Shown here: piece after piece, positions 10,570 to 22,969 of the stretch | Layout of the letters: each line of letters begins with the position of its first letter | Position numbering within the stretch: position 1 is the first letter of the stretch | Assembly (NCBI RefSeq): GCF_030272615.1 | Contig: NC_081414.1 | Span: 527,229,137-527,293,136, forward strand | Direction: 5' to 3' | DNA length: 64,000 bases | DNA from: Cryptomeria japonica | Lineage: Eukaryota; Streptophyta; Pinopsida; Cupressales; Cupressaceae | Notes under the pieces: generated by a model | Databases searched by the model: none | Told to the model about the DNA's origin: nothing | What the model saw: the letters and a program-made list of their open reading frames with translations, nothing else | Made by a program: the position numbers and the translations under genes

Positions 10570-13500
10570 GAAAATAGATACCTGTTATGTCCTTTCCATA
10601 TTGCTTAAGCATCTCAATGTTTAATTCCAAAATGTATATATATGACTGCAAATTTTTAAAACTATCTCTGCCTAAGATATCTTTCCTCATTACAATATCT
10701 TCCCCAACATTCAACATCTTGTTCAAAATATGATATTGTTTATAAAAAATGTGGACCTTTTGCTCCCAGTGCTGAGAACATGAAGCTAGAGCTCCACCTA
10801 CCTGTGTGGCTCTCCCATATACCTCCATGGTATTCTACAAAAACAATCTAATCTTAGAAGCATTATTCTGTGCCCATGTTTTTGTAGTTGCAGCCACCTT
10901 TCTCACTTTGATGAGTGTCTTTACATCACCTTTTGGAAGTGATGAGGTTGAAGGTAAACTATCATCTATACACACATCCAGTGGCTTGCCTATTTATACC
11001 AGTAACTGCTTGTATTGTTCTAATTGTGCCTTAACCTCCGAGTGAGAAATGTGCTCTTTCTCTATTCTGCTCCTCACCACACTGGTAGTAAGTTCCAATG
11101 TATCCAACTCTCCCCACTTGGTCTTCTTACCCAATTTTACTTGTGAAACTTGGTATTTCGGGGAGCTTTGGCCTTCAACTTGTACAGGAACTGCAATAGC
11201 AACAATCACCTCACCAGAACCGGTTCTCGACAAATGATGCATGGTCTTTGCCTTCTTTGTTTTCCTTGGTTCTTCAGTGATTGCTTGTTGCAAGGTGATT
11301 TTTGGTAGTACTATTTTCTTCTTCTTCTCAAAGGTGAAGCTTAAACATTGTGGTGTGTCTTCATCCTTATCACCTTCATGTGGCATGATCTCTATAGTTA
11401 CCTTGTGTTCCTTTTGTAATTGCTCTTCTTCTTCATCTTTCTCTTCCTCCTCTTGTTCAAGAATTCACACACCTTGGGTTGACGTACGCGGTTGAACTTG
11501 GCTGGTTTGGAGAGTGATATCAATATTCAACTGCTGTTTATTGTGCAACTCTCCTAACCTGTCACTTACTTCCTCTTCAAATTATTTAACAACTTTATAC
11601 ATTTCTTTCAATTCTCCTTTAGTTGCTATTTCTTTTGACAAATTATCCTGGTCCTCAGGAGTTAGAACCAATCTTTCATCATGCTCATCCTCAGACTCAT
11701 CTTTTTCTCTCTCTTCTTCAACCGACTGCTTCTCTGGTAGATTTTGCTCATCTACATCCATGTGATTTACCTGTTCTCGTTTCTCAAGTCAAACATATTT
11801 CTTTCTCTACTTCTTCTCAGTTTTCCTTTGTACCAATTGTACAATAGGTTGCTCATCCTCCTGATTAGAATCAGACTCGATATTATTAATAGTCATCTTT
11901 TCTATAGTAGCATTCAATAGTTGTATTACTAGAGGTGATGTTACTAATGTAGCAAAAATATCAGTTGGTGCAGACACCGACACTATTATAGGGATTGTAG
12001 CAGCTGATGATGTCAAAATTGGAGCCTGTGTTGTGGTAGGTGGAGGCTGAGTAGATGTTGTTGTCGTATCAGGAGGAGGTTGAGTAGATGTTAATGTACC
12101 TTCATCAACCTTTCCTTTCTTATCTTTGTCCTTAGTGCCTTCTCCTGGTACTTGCCCAATAGAAACCCTAACGGGATGTACTTCCACCAGTAGCACAACT
12201 CCTAATCCCTTCCTTACTCCAAAATTTGTTGCCTTTTTTCAATAACTCAGCCTTTCACATTTGTTCCTTGACTTGTTCCATAAGATCCTCTTTGGTTGGC
12301 TCAGGTCTAGCAGGTTTTGTGGGTGTGTTCTTTCTAGAACTAGATCTTTCTCTCTGGGCATATTCCTTGTGTACCCTTTCTTGAGGATTATCAGTGGCTG
12401 ATTCTTTTTATTTTCCTTTTGAAGCATTCGGCCTAATCCTCAAATTCAACCAATGTTTAGTTCTCTTATTGTCATTTTGAGTTACTGAATCTATATTTAC
12501 ATCTTCCTATCCCGACCATCTTATTGGGGAGAGGGGCTTCTTATCAATTCCTTGCTCCCTGTATGTTTGGTCTAATAACTCACCATCATCCCTCAATTCT
12601 TTAGGGAGATTTGTCTCTATTTCAAAATTTTGTTATTTGTGGGACTGAGAGCCTAGAATATTTTTTCTCTCTAACTTCAAAATTGTCTTGGAGGTTGGCC
12701 CAAAAGTCTTCTGACCTCGGTTTATGCCCATCATTAGATTTTGGCATCATTTTCTTTAGTTTTCCATATGGGTCATAATTTTCCCGAGCATAATTAAATT
12801 CTTTTAAATGAAAGTCCTATAATTCTTGCTCGACTGGATTAGCTAATTGAATTTTAGAACAAGAAAAATAACCAATTGAAACAGAGAAATCCACACCATT
12901 TTTGTGTTTTGAAGACAACAGTGACTGCAACCCAATCATCTGCCTTACATACTCCAAGATTATCACCCGATCATTGCAATATCTAGGCAGCAACATGGGA
13001 TTCCCTGTGAAGATACTAACCTTGATGTACGTAGAACATTGATTCTAGATGAACCAACATCCCCATTCCATTATTATTTCTATTTCCTCTGGGCTTATTC
13101 TGTAACCCTCATCACCTGTGAGCTTTATAATAATAGGGAAGAGGAAGGCATCATTTATCCCTTTTAAAATGTACCTTTGCATTGCTCAAAGGGAGTTGAG
13201 TATAATACTCCCATACCTTTTTCTACCCCTCTTCATCACTGAGTTGGCCCTCTATTTGCATCCCTAGAAACTTGCCTGCCCGAGAAGATACCCATATAAC
13301 ATATGACGTAAAGAAGAATTTCTTTTTTTTGTGCACATGAACCAGCTGACTATGTATGTTATCCAATAATATTTGGGCCCAGTCAAATTATTATTTCCCA
13401 ATCAAAATAGTAGTCATATACTAAAACATCCAGGGATGAAAATGTCAGCAATTTGTCTTACTGAAGACGTTGCTCAACTTGATTATCAGGTCCCACCGCG

Positions 13501-14038
13501 ACTCTTTGAAATCGGCCCTTAGAATGTCACTGGCCTTTAGACCTGTCTTTCTCTCCTCTTTGAGCCAGTTTTCATTCAGGCATCTTTTGTAGGAAGTGGT
13601 ATCCTTATCCCATACCTCTGCAGCTTCCTCCTCAGTAGTCAACAATACTTCATCCCTTGAAGGAATACCAAATATGAAACCTAGCATATCTGCTGACAAA
13701 TCTATTACTATCCCGCCTTTATCATTTGTGCACTTCCTAGTGTCTATGTTATAGAACTGTACAATAGTCATAATAAATTTAGGGGCTTGAACAGATTGTG
13801 GAAAGATGGTTGCCTCCACTAGCCCCAACCTCTTGATCCTCCTATAAGGAGCATCCAACCTTGGCTTGTCCAACTTTATTTTGATACCCTCCAGTTCAAT
13901 ATGTCCTACTTCAGTATCGGTCACCCATTTGATCTGGTCTTCCAATTTGGAAGCATAAGTCTGACCTTGGTAGTGGTACTTCATGATTGATGGTAGCTTT
14001 TCTATTTCCTTAACTTTCTTGATGGAGGTTGGGTCCAT
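10570..14038 (-). pseudogene. Long single-frame coding relic of unknown family
   Basis: From an ATG at 14038 the minus strand stays in one frame to 10570, where the copia LTR cuts it. About 1,150 codons are interrupted by stops, but the open parts (14038-13445, 12427-12239, 12196-11807, 11386-10994, 10828-10570) all share the same phase. The N-terminal ~200 residues contain GQTYASKLEDQIKWV, KPRLDAPYRRIKRLGLVEAT and GFIFGIPSRDEVLLT. The next part reads FDWAQILLDNIHSQLVHVHK and VIWVSSRAGKFLGMQI. A Thr/Pro/Gln-rich low-complexity linker lies near 12000, then a Lys-rich part, then a C-terminal helical stretch. I do not recognise the family. It resembles the extra ORFs of unknown function carried by some plant LTR elements, which is a guess. 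Frame retention shows it was coding until recently. Confidence 0.6.
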
Positions 14039-14109
14039 TTAATTGCTATAATTTGCAAGAAAGAACCAAAAATTATCCTATGACATAGTCAAAATAACAA
14101 TTTTATCAC

Positions 14110-15140
14110 CCACTTCAAGACTCTGGGGTTCCGAGGTGGGAAACTCCTTAAAAAACAATTAAATTTGGAACTCTGGGGTTCCAAGGTAAGGATAAGCTAA
14201 AATGACCAAGCCCGAAACTCCGGGGTTCCAGGGTAGGTTATTTGAAGCCCAAAAGGATGGTCTAGAACTCCAGGTTTCTGGGGTTCCGGGGAGAAATAAA
14301 ATAGCAGAGCCTGGAACTTCGGGGTTCTGGAGAGAAAGGTGTGGCCAAAGGGTAACAAGTTCAGAACTCCAAGGTTTTGGGGTTCCGAGGTTGTGACAGG
14401 AAAAACACAAGACTTTAGGATTCTGAGGACCTGAACCTATGGCACGCGAAATCGAGAAACGAAAAAAAAAGAAAAAAAAAAAAAAAGAAAAAGCCAAAGA
14501 AAATCTACACTAGAAAACTAGAAAATCTAAACAAAAAAACACGAGATGGAAGAAATCCACCAACCTGATGGGAGAAAACATGTGAAAGCTTAGCAACACG
14601 GAGGCACAAAGTTGGGAGGTCAGAGCTAGAAAACTAGAAAGCTTGAATGCACAAATGAGCTTAAAAAAGTTCATTCTCCCTATTTATACCACCCCAATAA
14701 GTCGCCCATACGATTACCTTAAACACGATCTCAAGAGTCTGGGGTTCCGGACTTACGAGGTGACAAACAACAAAAACCAGGAGTACACCTTGGAACTTCA
14801 AGGTTCCGGGGTGTGTTTCAACAACAAGCAGGGCACCTCAAGACTCCGAGGCTCCAAGGTTCCGAGGTGAAAACACAAAACAACTTCAAGATTCTGGGGT
14901 TTCAGAATTCTGAATTTAACAAACAAACAAACAACAAAACATGAAGAACTCGGAGTTCCAAGATTTTGGGATTCCAAGGCTTCAATAAAAAGGAACAAGG
15001 CAAGTCCTCAAGATTCCGGGGTTCCGGGGTCTAGACCAAAGACAAGAAACAAAAAGGATACCTCGTGACTCTAGGGTTTTGGGGTAGAACTCGAAACAAA
15101 GTAAAGAACACCTCAGGACTTCGGGGTTCTGGGGTCTTAA
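14110..15140. repeat. Degenerate array of a GGGGTTCC-type phrase
   Basis: About fifteen copies of a ~22-bp phrase, consensus AACTCYGGGGTTCCRRGG, occur at intervals of roughly 45-65 bp (for example near 14119, 14170, 14216, 14270, 14308, 14370, 14735, 14795, 14845, 14950, 15010, 15070, 15118). Spacers are A-rich and unrelated, so the phrase rather than the whole unit is conserved. It lies just upstream of the minus-strand relic and surrounds a minus-strand TATA box. ORFs rich in Pro/Gly/Ser here are by-products. Confidence 0.8.
14681..14688 (-). promoter_or_regulatory. Candidate TATA box (minus strand)
   Basis: TATAAATA followed by GGGAGAATG on the minus strand is a canonical plant TATA context. 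It lies about 640 bp upstream of the ATG at 14038 and could have driven that relic, or be an LTR promoter. No further support. Confidence 0.35.
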
Positions 15141-16383
15141 GGCAAAAACTAAGGAAAACAAAACCACAAAAAGAAAAAGAGAGGGGACCCATATTTTCAA
15201 ATCAAATAAACTGATGGGGTTAGGTATGCAAGGCATAACAGGGAGGATAGTCAATGGAGGCTTGAAATCAGTTTCTTAGCAAGTCCTGCAAGACTCATCC
15301 TCTGTCTCTCCTCTATCACTCATTGGCAAAGGGTTAAAGAAGGATCTTTACAGAGAAAAAGGAGCAGAACAAGGTTGGGATTGGGGCGACAATAGATCAT
15401 CTCAGCATAGGTATGGAAGCTGCAACGCCTTCCCTTCACTTTATGTTCCTCTGTGAGCTCCTCTTTCAATTTTCTCTGATCCTGGGCATGAAGGTTGAAG
15501 CTCCTCCTCTAGTTTAGGGGCGACTATATTTCTTGTCAGGATCTAATTTCCCTTCCCAAAGGGAAATGCTCTACAGAACAAAGATGATGCATCTCATGTT
15601 CCATTAGGAAGCATCTGCAATGATATTGGCATGAATCAAAAGGTTTTGTTTCTACCAAAATGCAGTTAGAAATTTTGGTTCTACTTCATCATGAATGCTA
15701 GCATGGACTGTCTTTTGGGAGACTACACGAGGAATATTTCTGTAACAAAGTTACAAGCGGTCTTATGAGCTTGTGACAGGTGTCTCCTCTGGCCTGAAGC
15801 TTGTTTTCTCCCTTGTTTCTATAAAAGGGAATCCAGGGCCATGAGATAGAGGTCGAGAAATTTGGTCACAAATCTTGGGGGTTGAGAAACTTGGTCCACA
15901 AGTTTGGATCCAAACCCTTGGCCATGTATAGTAAGTCTAGGTGAAATGAGTAGGTTGTAATTTAGAAATTTGCAGAGAAAATGAAATGGGTCTTGTGTCT
16001 TATTTTGTTTTAGGTTCTTGAAGGAGTTATATGTAAGATAATTTGTAACAAAAAATAGCTTATTAAATGAATGCAAACATAGTTCAAATTCATTTTCTCC
16101 AGTGTGTAACTCTATTATGTTTTGAATGAGTAAGAACAAGGGTTTTCTCATTCGTTGCATTGTTGTGATGTATGTGTTTTCTATATTATGCTCTGATCTA
16201 AGGGGTTGGTTAAATTGCTAGTATAGGATATGCAGACTGATGGAGCTTATAAATGTATTTTGATAAGTATTTTGGGTTGGAACAAATAGATGAGATGCAT
16301 TGTAAGGCAGTGTTATCTTAAGATCTCCAGATATTAGATTAATGTTTTGTTTTCTTATATTTCATCTTATGTTTGACAATTTC
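15141..16383. other. No gene seen; one plus-strand TATA-like site
   Basis: No recognisable protein similarity. TATAAAAG at 15820-15827 (context CTATAAAAGGGAATCC) is a good plus-strand TATA box and the T/A-rich sequence after it looks like LTR or UTR, but I found no paired copy, primer site or target duplication. Confidence 0.4.
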
Positions 16384-16431
16384 AGTTGCCCAATGGATAA
16401 GACACTGGTTGTGGATTTAAATCATTTCCAG
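16384..16431 (+). pseudogene. tRNA-Arg-like relic lacking the anticodon loop
   Basis: GTTGCCCAATGGATAAGACACTGG resembles the D-arm and anticodon stem start of plant tRNA-Arg (box A region). It is followed directly by TTGTGGATTTAAATCATTTCCAG, which resembles the T-arm and acceptor side (box B degenerate). The anticodon loop and second stem strand are missing, as if deleted between repeated CTGG/CCAG-like segments. It may be a dead tRNA or the head of a tRNA-derived SINE; no SINE tail was recognised. Confidence 0.35.
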
Positions 16432-17486
16432 TATCAGTTCTTTACGCATAGCTCATTGACAACTTGTTGTAAATCGATAAAATCAGAATATCTTTTTATT
16501 TCTGTATATGTTGCTACCTATCAAAATTTTGTCTCACGGTCCAAAGTATGTCGAGGATCACTGAGAGCTAGCCACTCTGTAGCATTCTCCCTCTTTGTTG
16601 AGCCCCTTTAGGAGTGAGACCTTTTGCTTTATTTTAATGTCATTTGCAAGTGTGGTGCGAAGATTGTAGGAGCATTAAGGGATCACCCTCCCGGGTTTTG
16701 CAGAGCCCGAAGTGAAGAAGGGTTAGCATATTCCTTGTCATATGTTGGTCCATGTCCCCAAAGATCTCTAAAATAGTCTGGAGTTGGCCTCTCCACGCAT
16801 GATTTGAGGGCCCGACTTGGTTCTTGCCTCTGCGGTAGTGTAAAACCCAAATGTGCACAATTTGGGGAACCAATAGTTTGTAGTACCTTAATGATTAAAA
16901 TTAAATCCCCCTTTTACCTTTATGCAAAAATATTTCACTTTCATTTATCTGCATATTCACCTAGTTGATATTCTAAGTGAAATATTTTTATTTAAGTGAA
17001 CCGCTAACCTTGGTGGTGAAAATTTCATTTTTCTTTCTGCATCTTCACTTCTCACAATCTGGTCTGAAAATAATGATCACAATGCATACCTTATTTACTT
17101 GATGCTTCAAATTAAGTTACAAAAAATCCCGATGCACCATAGTGATTCCTCTTCTATTTAAAACAAAAGTCACCCCTAGGTGAAAAATATTTTACTGCAT
17201 CTACATAATCTTTCATTGGGTTATATTTTTCCCCGAGTATGTCTAACTATAATATTTGAGAAAAAATCCCCCATCATTATGTTTAGATGGATGTTTATAT
17301 TCTAGTGCCCCTCCTTGATTCATCTTTCTTTTATTCATCGATAGACTTTATAGATAGTTTGGATTTTTATGATGCTTTTAATTGATACTCACGACTCTAT
17401 TATATTTTAGATGCTTATAGCTTGATGCTAGACTTTGCATATTGATAGTTGACATATTATGGTTTTATGTGGATGATGATATATTC
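16432..17486. other. No gene seen
   Basis: AT-rich with a GC-richer island at about 16640-16870 that looks like part of an old repeat but shows no convincing protein or RNA motif. Confidence 0.4.
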
Positions 17487-18766
17487 TATTGGCCATTTGG
17501 AGGAATTGATTATGTGTTGCATTGATGTTGTGTCATTGATGTCAACACTAGTTGTTTGGATGCTTTACCGTCACCCTTCCGGTCCCGGTAGGTTGAGTGG
17601 TTTCTGGTTGGTTTGAATCTGGCATGATCTGGTATGCTCTGGTATGGTTTGGTTATGGAACTGGCTTATTCATAATACTCATGTTCATATTCACTTAGTT
17701 GGTTCTGGCCTGGTGATCGGATGCTATCTTGTTTGCTTGGAATCTTGGCTTGTGGTTTCGACAAGGGTTTCGACGAGGGTTTCACCGACAAAGCTTTTGA
17801 TGAAGATCTTTTGATGATATGCATAAGTGGTGTTGGTGAAGCTTCTAGTATGGATTTAGGATGTTGTTGGTGATCATGTTCGAGACTTGGCAAATGGAGA
17901 TCATTGCTATAGCATGTGGATGCATATTGGGTCTCGGTTGATCTAGGTTATGGACCAACTTAATGTAACGTGTGGATTGGACCTCTCGATGTGTTTTCGG
18001 GATGTCTTATGAGTTGGATATTGTTTGTTTGGTTTAAGGCTGACATGTTTTGTAATTATGCAATTGGTTTATTGTTTGGTGGCCGACCTGATTGTTTATG
18101 GTCGAGGGTTTGTATATATATGATGTAAGATCTCATTGTAGATCATTATGGCATATGGTCAGGGAATGGGATATGGATATATAATATGCGAGTAATGTAA
18201 TATAAATCAGGCATAGGATTTGGTCGATCATTGGAGATCGAATTGGGTTTGTGTAAGAGGATTTAGTCCTCTGGTATTGAGCTTAACCAAAACTGTACTC
18301 AAGCATAGGAGATGCTATTTTTGCAGTTCATTTATTCTTCCGAATTGTAGTCCGAATTTCTATGTAGTCAGGGAGACTGCTTTTGTGATGAGCAGTGCCC
18401 TCTAGGCTGTTGGCCTTCCTACAAGTGCAGGCCCCTCAATTGTAATTCACATACTTACTGTAGAAGTATTTTCTAGACTGTGGGTAGGCTTCCCATCATG
18501 GTTTTTCCCTTTACCGGATTTTCCACGTATAAATCTTGGTGTCATGTGGATGGTATTTATTCTCTAATTATTATTTATGCTTATTTGGTTTAATTGCTAT
18601 TTTGGTATTAATGTTTTCGGTGCCGATATTTGGTTTAAGCATTCCGATATTAATGTTTTCAGTTCTAGTATTAAAGTTTTAATTGCTAAATGTTTTGGTA
18701 ATCTGTGACAATTGATTCAACCCCCCCCCTCCTCAATTGTCTTCCGGTTATTTGAACTATCTAACA
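17487..18766 (+). mobile_element. Solo copia LTR with 5-bp target duplication
   Basis: The 1280-bp segment starts TATTGGCC (expected TGTTGG, one changed base) and ends CTATCTAACA. It is flanked by TATTC at 17482-17486 and TATTC at 18767-18771. Its end (GATTCAACCCCCCCCC...) and the element-style start (TTGGC...CATTGATGTCAACA) match the layout of the copia LTR at 7600-10569. A TATA stretch GTATATATATG lies near 18112 and a CCACGTATAAATCTTGGTGTC segment near 18522 matches the R/U5 part of plant copia LTRs. No internal region remains, as after LTR-LTR recombination. Confidence 0.8.
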
Positions 18767-18771
18767 TATTC

Positions 18772-21109
18772 AAGATTATCATGATGTTGGATATTCATGT
18801 GCACTCATTGTATGCACTTGGTGGTTATACTTTCTTATTATGATATTGTGCTATGTGCTAAACCTATTTCATTCTTTATGGGATATGATAATGTTATGAT
18901 TGTATTATCTTTGTATTCGTGAAAGAGATGATGTTATACCACTCATTTATGAGCAGGGTGTGATGTTGTGATTCTCTTTCACCTGTCTGATTATTTCATG
19001 TTATATACAATATATATGTTGTTGTATAGATGTCGGTGTTGTGCAGGAGTGTAGGTACTAGACATCGACTCCACCTAGTTTCATAGGTTTGAGCGTGTCT
19101 CTAATCCTAATGGCAAGTTGATGCGAGGTGACATGAGACCCTATCACACACTCTAGGCTTAGTTGGTACCTTCTTCGTCATAACGTCTTGGCTAGAGTGG
19201 CCTTGCTAGTGAATATGTGGTATTTAATTTCATCCTAAGTTGGGATGCTTTGTGGAGTTTTGGTTAATAATTAAGTTATTAATTAATTGATTTATATAGT
19301 TTATTAAATGTTTTAATTTATGTTTATTTTGTGGCTTTATATTTGATTGAGAATTTATATTATTTTGGCATTTGGTTATTACTTTATTTGATTATTTATT
19401 TAATTGGTTATTTTATTAATTAATATTTTTACTCATTTGTTTTATTGTTTATTTTACTTACCCTTTTCTTCTATTGGTTGAATTTGGAGGATAATGTTAT
19501 TTAATAATATCTTACCTCCATTTTCGTAAATGGTTGGTAAAGTTTTTTGTTATTTTTATTATATTTTATTTGTGTTGTGATGGGGTATGGATTGGGAGTA
19601 ATTTTAATTATAGAATTATGCTTTTGTCGGGGGCTTCTTTGGTGGGAGAAATTATTGAAGCTTTAGATTTTGATTTTGATGGATTTTTCTGCAAGCACTT
19701 GAGGATTGAGGCTTGGCTTTTGGACTTTGGATTGGATTTGCATTGTGGTTGGAATTTGGATTATTGGCAACTTTAGATTTCTTCTTCAAATTTTCATAGA
19801 CCTTTCTTCAATTCACCAGGTCGATGGTTTTGATCCGTTTATTTATGTATTTTTTTTGGAAGGAAAATATTGATTGCAAAAGATTGTATACGGGATGTTT
19901 GAATATTATTTTTAGTGTTTTTAGTGTCTTTTGGGAAATTTGGGCAATTTGTTTTAGATACCCTCGAATGTTTTTGTGAGATTATGCTTATTTTGGGTTG
20001 CATGTATGTGAGAAGATTTTATCTTGTATTATCTCTTTACTGTTGGTTGCATTGTTTGACCTTTGGAGGCTATCCTGTAGTTGTTATTTCCATATGTAGT
20101 TTCCTTGTGTTGGAAATCTGTATGAGTAGTTTGGGTTCTATTCTACTGTCAATTTTGTGGATGGATGTCTATAACCTTTGGCTCTCTTATTTGTTTGAGT
20201 TGTGCCTTGGTTTCATGATTAGAAAGCTTTATTTTCATTGTGTTTGGAGTTGGAAACTTGTTCACATTATTTTCTGGACTCAGTCATAAAAAATTATCTT
20301 GCATCTGGGTCATTATTTGTCTCTAAGTCAAATGCACTAATCTAGTGATTACATGTGCTATTCATTTGGTTATATGCGCCAATTTTTTAGTTAGATGCGT
20401 TGTTCTGGTTAATATTCGTGCTACACTATTTTGTGTATGTGCCAGTGTGTGCTTCATATGCGCTAACCTAGGTCACGGGGGTGCCATTTTATGTGTGATA
20501 TGCGCTATAATTTTTGGTAAATGTGCTATTATACGCTGCAAATGCACTAGAAGATCCTATATATGCGTCTAGCTATTCTGTAAAAGCGTCAGTGTTATGT
20601 GTAAATGCACTAATTATTTTGTATAGGCGTTGTTTTTGATATTTTACTTTGCTAGTTGATTTTTGTGTCATTTTGTCAGTCTATGTTCTCACCATAGGCT
20701 TGATTTCAGGTTTTCATGTGATTCCCTGTGTTGTTCTCCCAATTTGTGATTCATGTAGATTTGAGGATTTTGATTATTTGATTGCATATTGTGGTTTCTG
20801 GGAGAGATTGTTATTATTTGTAGTAAATGTTGGTATCTCTATATTTGTTATATCTTGCTATTGATTTGTTGGGTATCATATTATTGCCCATGCCTTGCTA
20901 CTTGGTTAAATATGGAATCTCTTTTTGGATGAATTGCATTGTTGAGACTATTGGTTCCATGATATGGTTATTGTATGATGTTGTTGGCATTGGCATTATG
21001 GATGCATTTGTGTTTATGGACTGGTTTAGGATGTTGGAACCTTTGGACGGTTTTATTATCGAGATTCTTGCTTATTCCATGTATATTTATTATGTTGATG
21101 TTTTGCCTG
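18772..21109. other. T-rich region without recognised gene
   Basis: Strongly T-rich, with ORFs of Leu/Phe/Cys-rich composition that look like by-products of base bias. The part 19030-19260 has a more even composition and could be an LTR or UTR piece. A phrase array at about 20340-20640 is listed separately. Confidence 0.5.
20340..20645. repeat. Degenerate TGCGCTA phrase array
   Basis: Variants of ATGYGCTA/ATGCACTA recur about every 25-35 bp (ATGTGCTATTC, ATATGCGCCAA, AGATGCGTTG, CATATGCGCTAAC, ATATGCGCTATAA, AAATGTGCTATT, AAATGCACTAG, ATATGCGTCTAG, AAATGCACTAA). Sequence between them is not conserved. This is the same kind of array as others in the window but with its own phrase. Confidence 0.6.
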
Positions 21110-22500
21110 TGTCGCGACCCTAAGTGGTTACCAGGGAATCTCATTGGAAGTTTCCTTTAATCAAGTGATAATCTTAATTAATTAATTTAGGGGTTTGGGT
21201 AGATCTCACATTAAATAAGATAATTTTTGGTGCACCACTCATGGCCTAGCATGCTAGTCCAGGCACATGATGAGATTGGGAAGGCTTTGTTGGCATGACT
21301 ATACTCCCTTGTCTTCATGAAAGGTTGAGTTGGTTCCGCATGGGCATCACTTGGGCATTGGGATCTAGTGAGAGACTACCAGGGAAACCCTTGTTGATGG
21401 GCATCATAGTCTAGAGACCACCAGGGAAACCCTTGTTGATAGCATGTGTTGACACTCTTTCCCTACATGCATCCTACTACCTTAGCCTTGATTTTGATGG
21501 TTGCATCTAGTGGGTTAATGGGGATTTATGATTAATCCTTGTTGAGTATTTTGTTCATTTATTTGGTGTTGGCCTTGTTGAGAGTTAGTCATTTGTTATG
21601 TTCCATGGTTGTTCTAGGTGTCAGCCTAGGTTTAGAGTGTGTGTGGGACCTTATATCATTCTCCAAAGCATGGGGGGTGGACATTTTTGGTTCGACATGG
21701 TCGAGTGGTTTGATACCTTCTTCCATTGGGATTCTTCTTTGTTGGATGTGCGTATGCAATTGAGGATCCTTTATCTCTTCAGCTTATGCTAGGATTCTTG
21801 GAGTAGATATGTTCTATGTTCTTGGTTGAGAGACTTCATTATATTATGTATCTATCTTGTAAATAAGAACTATGATTCATTATTGGAATAGAAGCTGTAT
21901 AGTGGGTGATTTCCTTGTGAAGGACATGATATGTAGTTAGGATGATTATGTTTGTAGTTATGGTTCCTTGTAAGAGAAGATGATGTATTCTTGTAATGAT
22001 CATATTTGTAATACTTGTGATATATGAGAATATGTAACATGTTAAATACTTATGTAAATGCCTTTATTAAGAAATAATTGTTTATGTTTAGAATTAATGG
22101 TATTATCTAGCTATTGACAAGAATGATTAGGAATATTTAGATTTGGTGCATTAAAATGAACCTAGTATTGGTATGACTTGGATTCATGAACAAATAATAA
22201 TGTGGACTATGGGTATGTTAATAAGTTGAGATTCATGTATGCGTAATGATATAATTAAATATGGTTATCTTCCTATGTATCTTAGTTGAAATGAATGTTA
22301 GAATTAATGAAGTAATTATGTGGTAGAGTGACTAGATATTGTTCATATCTTGATGTTAAATAATGATGTTGCGATACCCTAGGGAATATTTATCTATTTA
22401 TTGTTAATCCATGTGATGTAAGTTAATTCCGCTTGTGTATTTTTGTTATTATGATCATGTTTAATTAATGTATGAGTTGTAAATTGTTCTCTTTTAAAAA
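21110..22500. other. Possible gypsy LTR-like stretch, unresolved
   Basis: TGTCGCGACCCTAAG at 21110 resembles the start of many plant gypsy LTRs, and AATTAATTAATTTAGG plus later AT-rich sequence would fit. A direct repeat GAGAC(T/C)ACCAGGGAAACCCTTG occurs twice about 43 bp apart near 21370 and 21414. I could not find a matching end, target duplication or second copy, so this is tentative. Confidence 0.3.
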
Positions 22501-22969
22501 AAAAATCTCTTTATTTTCTTCTTTGTTTGGTTAGTTTCTCTAGGATATTTTAGAACATATAACTTGTTGAAAGCTTCCATTTTGCTCGGGTGGGGAAGAT
22601 GGTAACATTGTTGTAGATTTTGAGCCTCATAAATTGCAATTTATTTTACAAGCCGATTTCAATAGATTTCATGTATATCCAACAAGCAAGGCAACCTTCT
22701 CTTTGAGAAATAATGATTTTTCCCTTTCTTCTATGATAGTAAATAAATTTCTTGAATCTGTAACTACTTTGCCATATTTGTCTGAAAGTTTCTAAAGCAT
22801 TTTCAACAAATCTATTTTACTGCATATTCTATGCATTCATCGCATCTCATGAAACTACATCTCTTTGACGTTAAACAGTTCTTGTGCCTTTTCTACTCTT
22901 CCATATTTGGCATACATCTCAACAAGAGCGTATGAAACTACAATACTGATAAAAATCCACTTTCAATGA

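Noticed and set aside
14159-15254. Pro/Ser-rich ORFs over the GGGGTTCC array
   Set aside because: They follow the repeated phrase and differ between frames; no family match.
19534-21160. Series of Leu/Phe/Cys-rich plus ORFs that look like membrane proteins
   Set aside because: T-rich base composition produces such ORFs; they lack consistent frames, start contexts and known motifs.
21110-22500. Calling a full gypsy LTR from the TGTCGCGACCC start
   Set aside because: No matching end, target duplication, primer site or second copy could be found, so it is listed only as unresolved.
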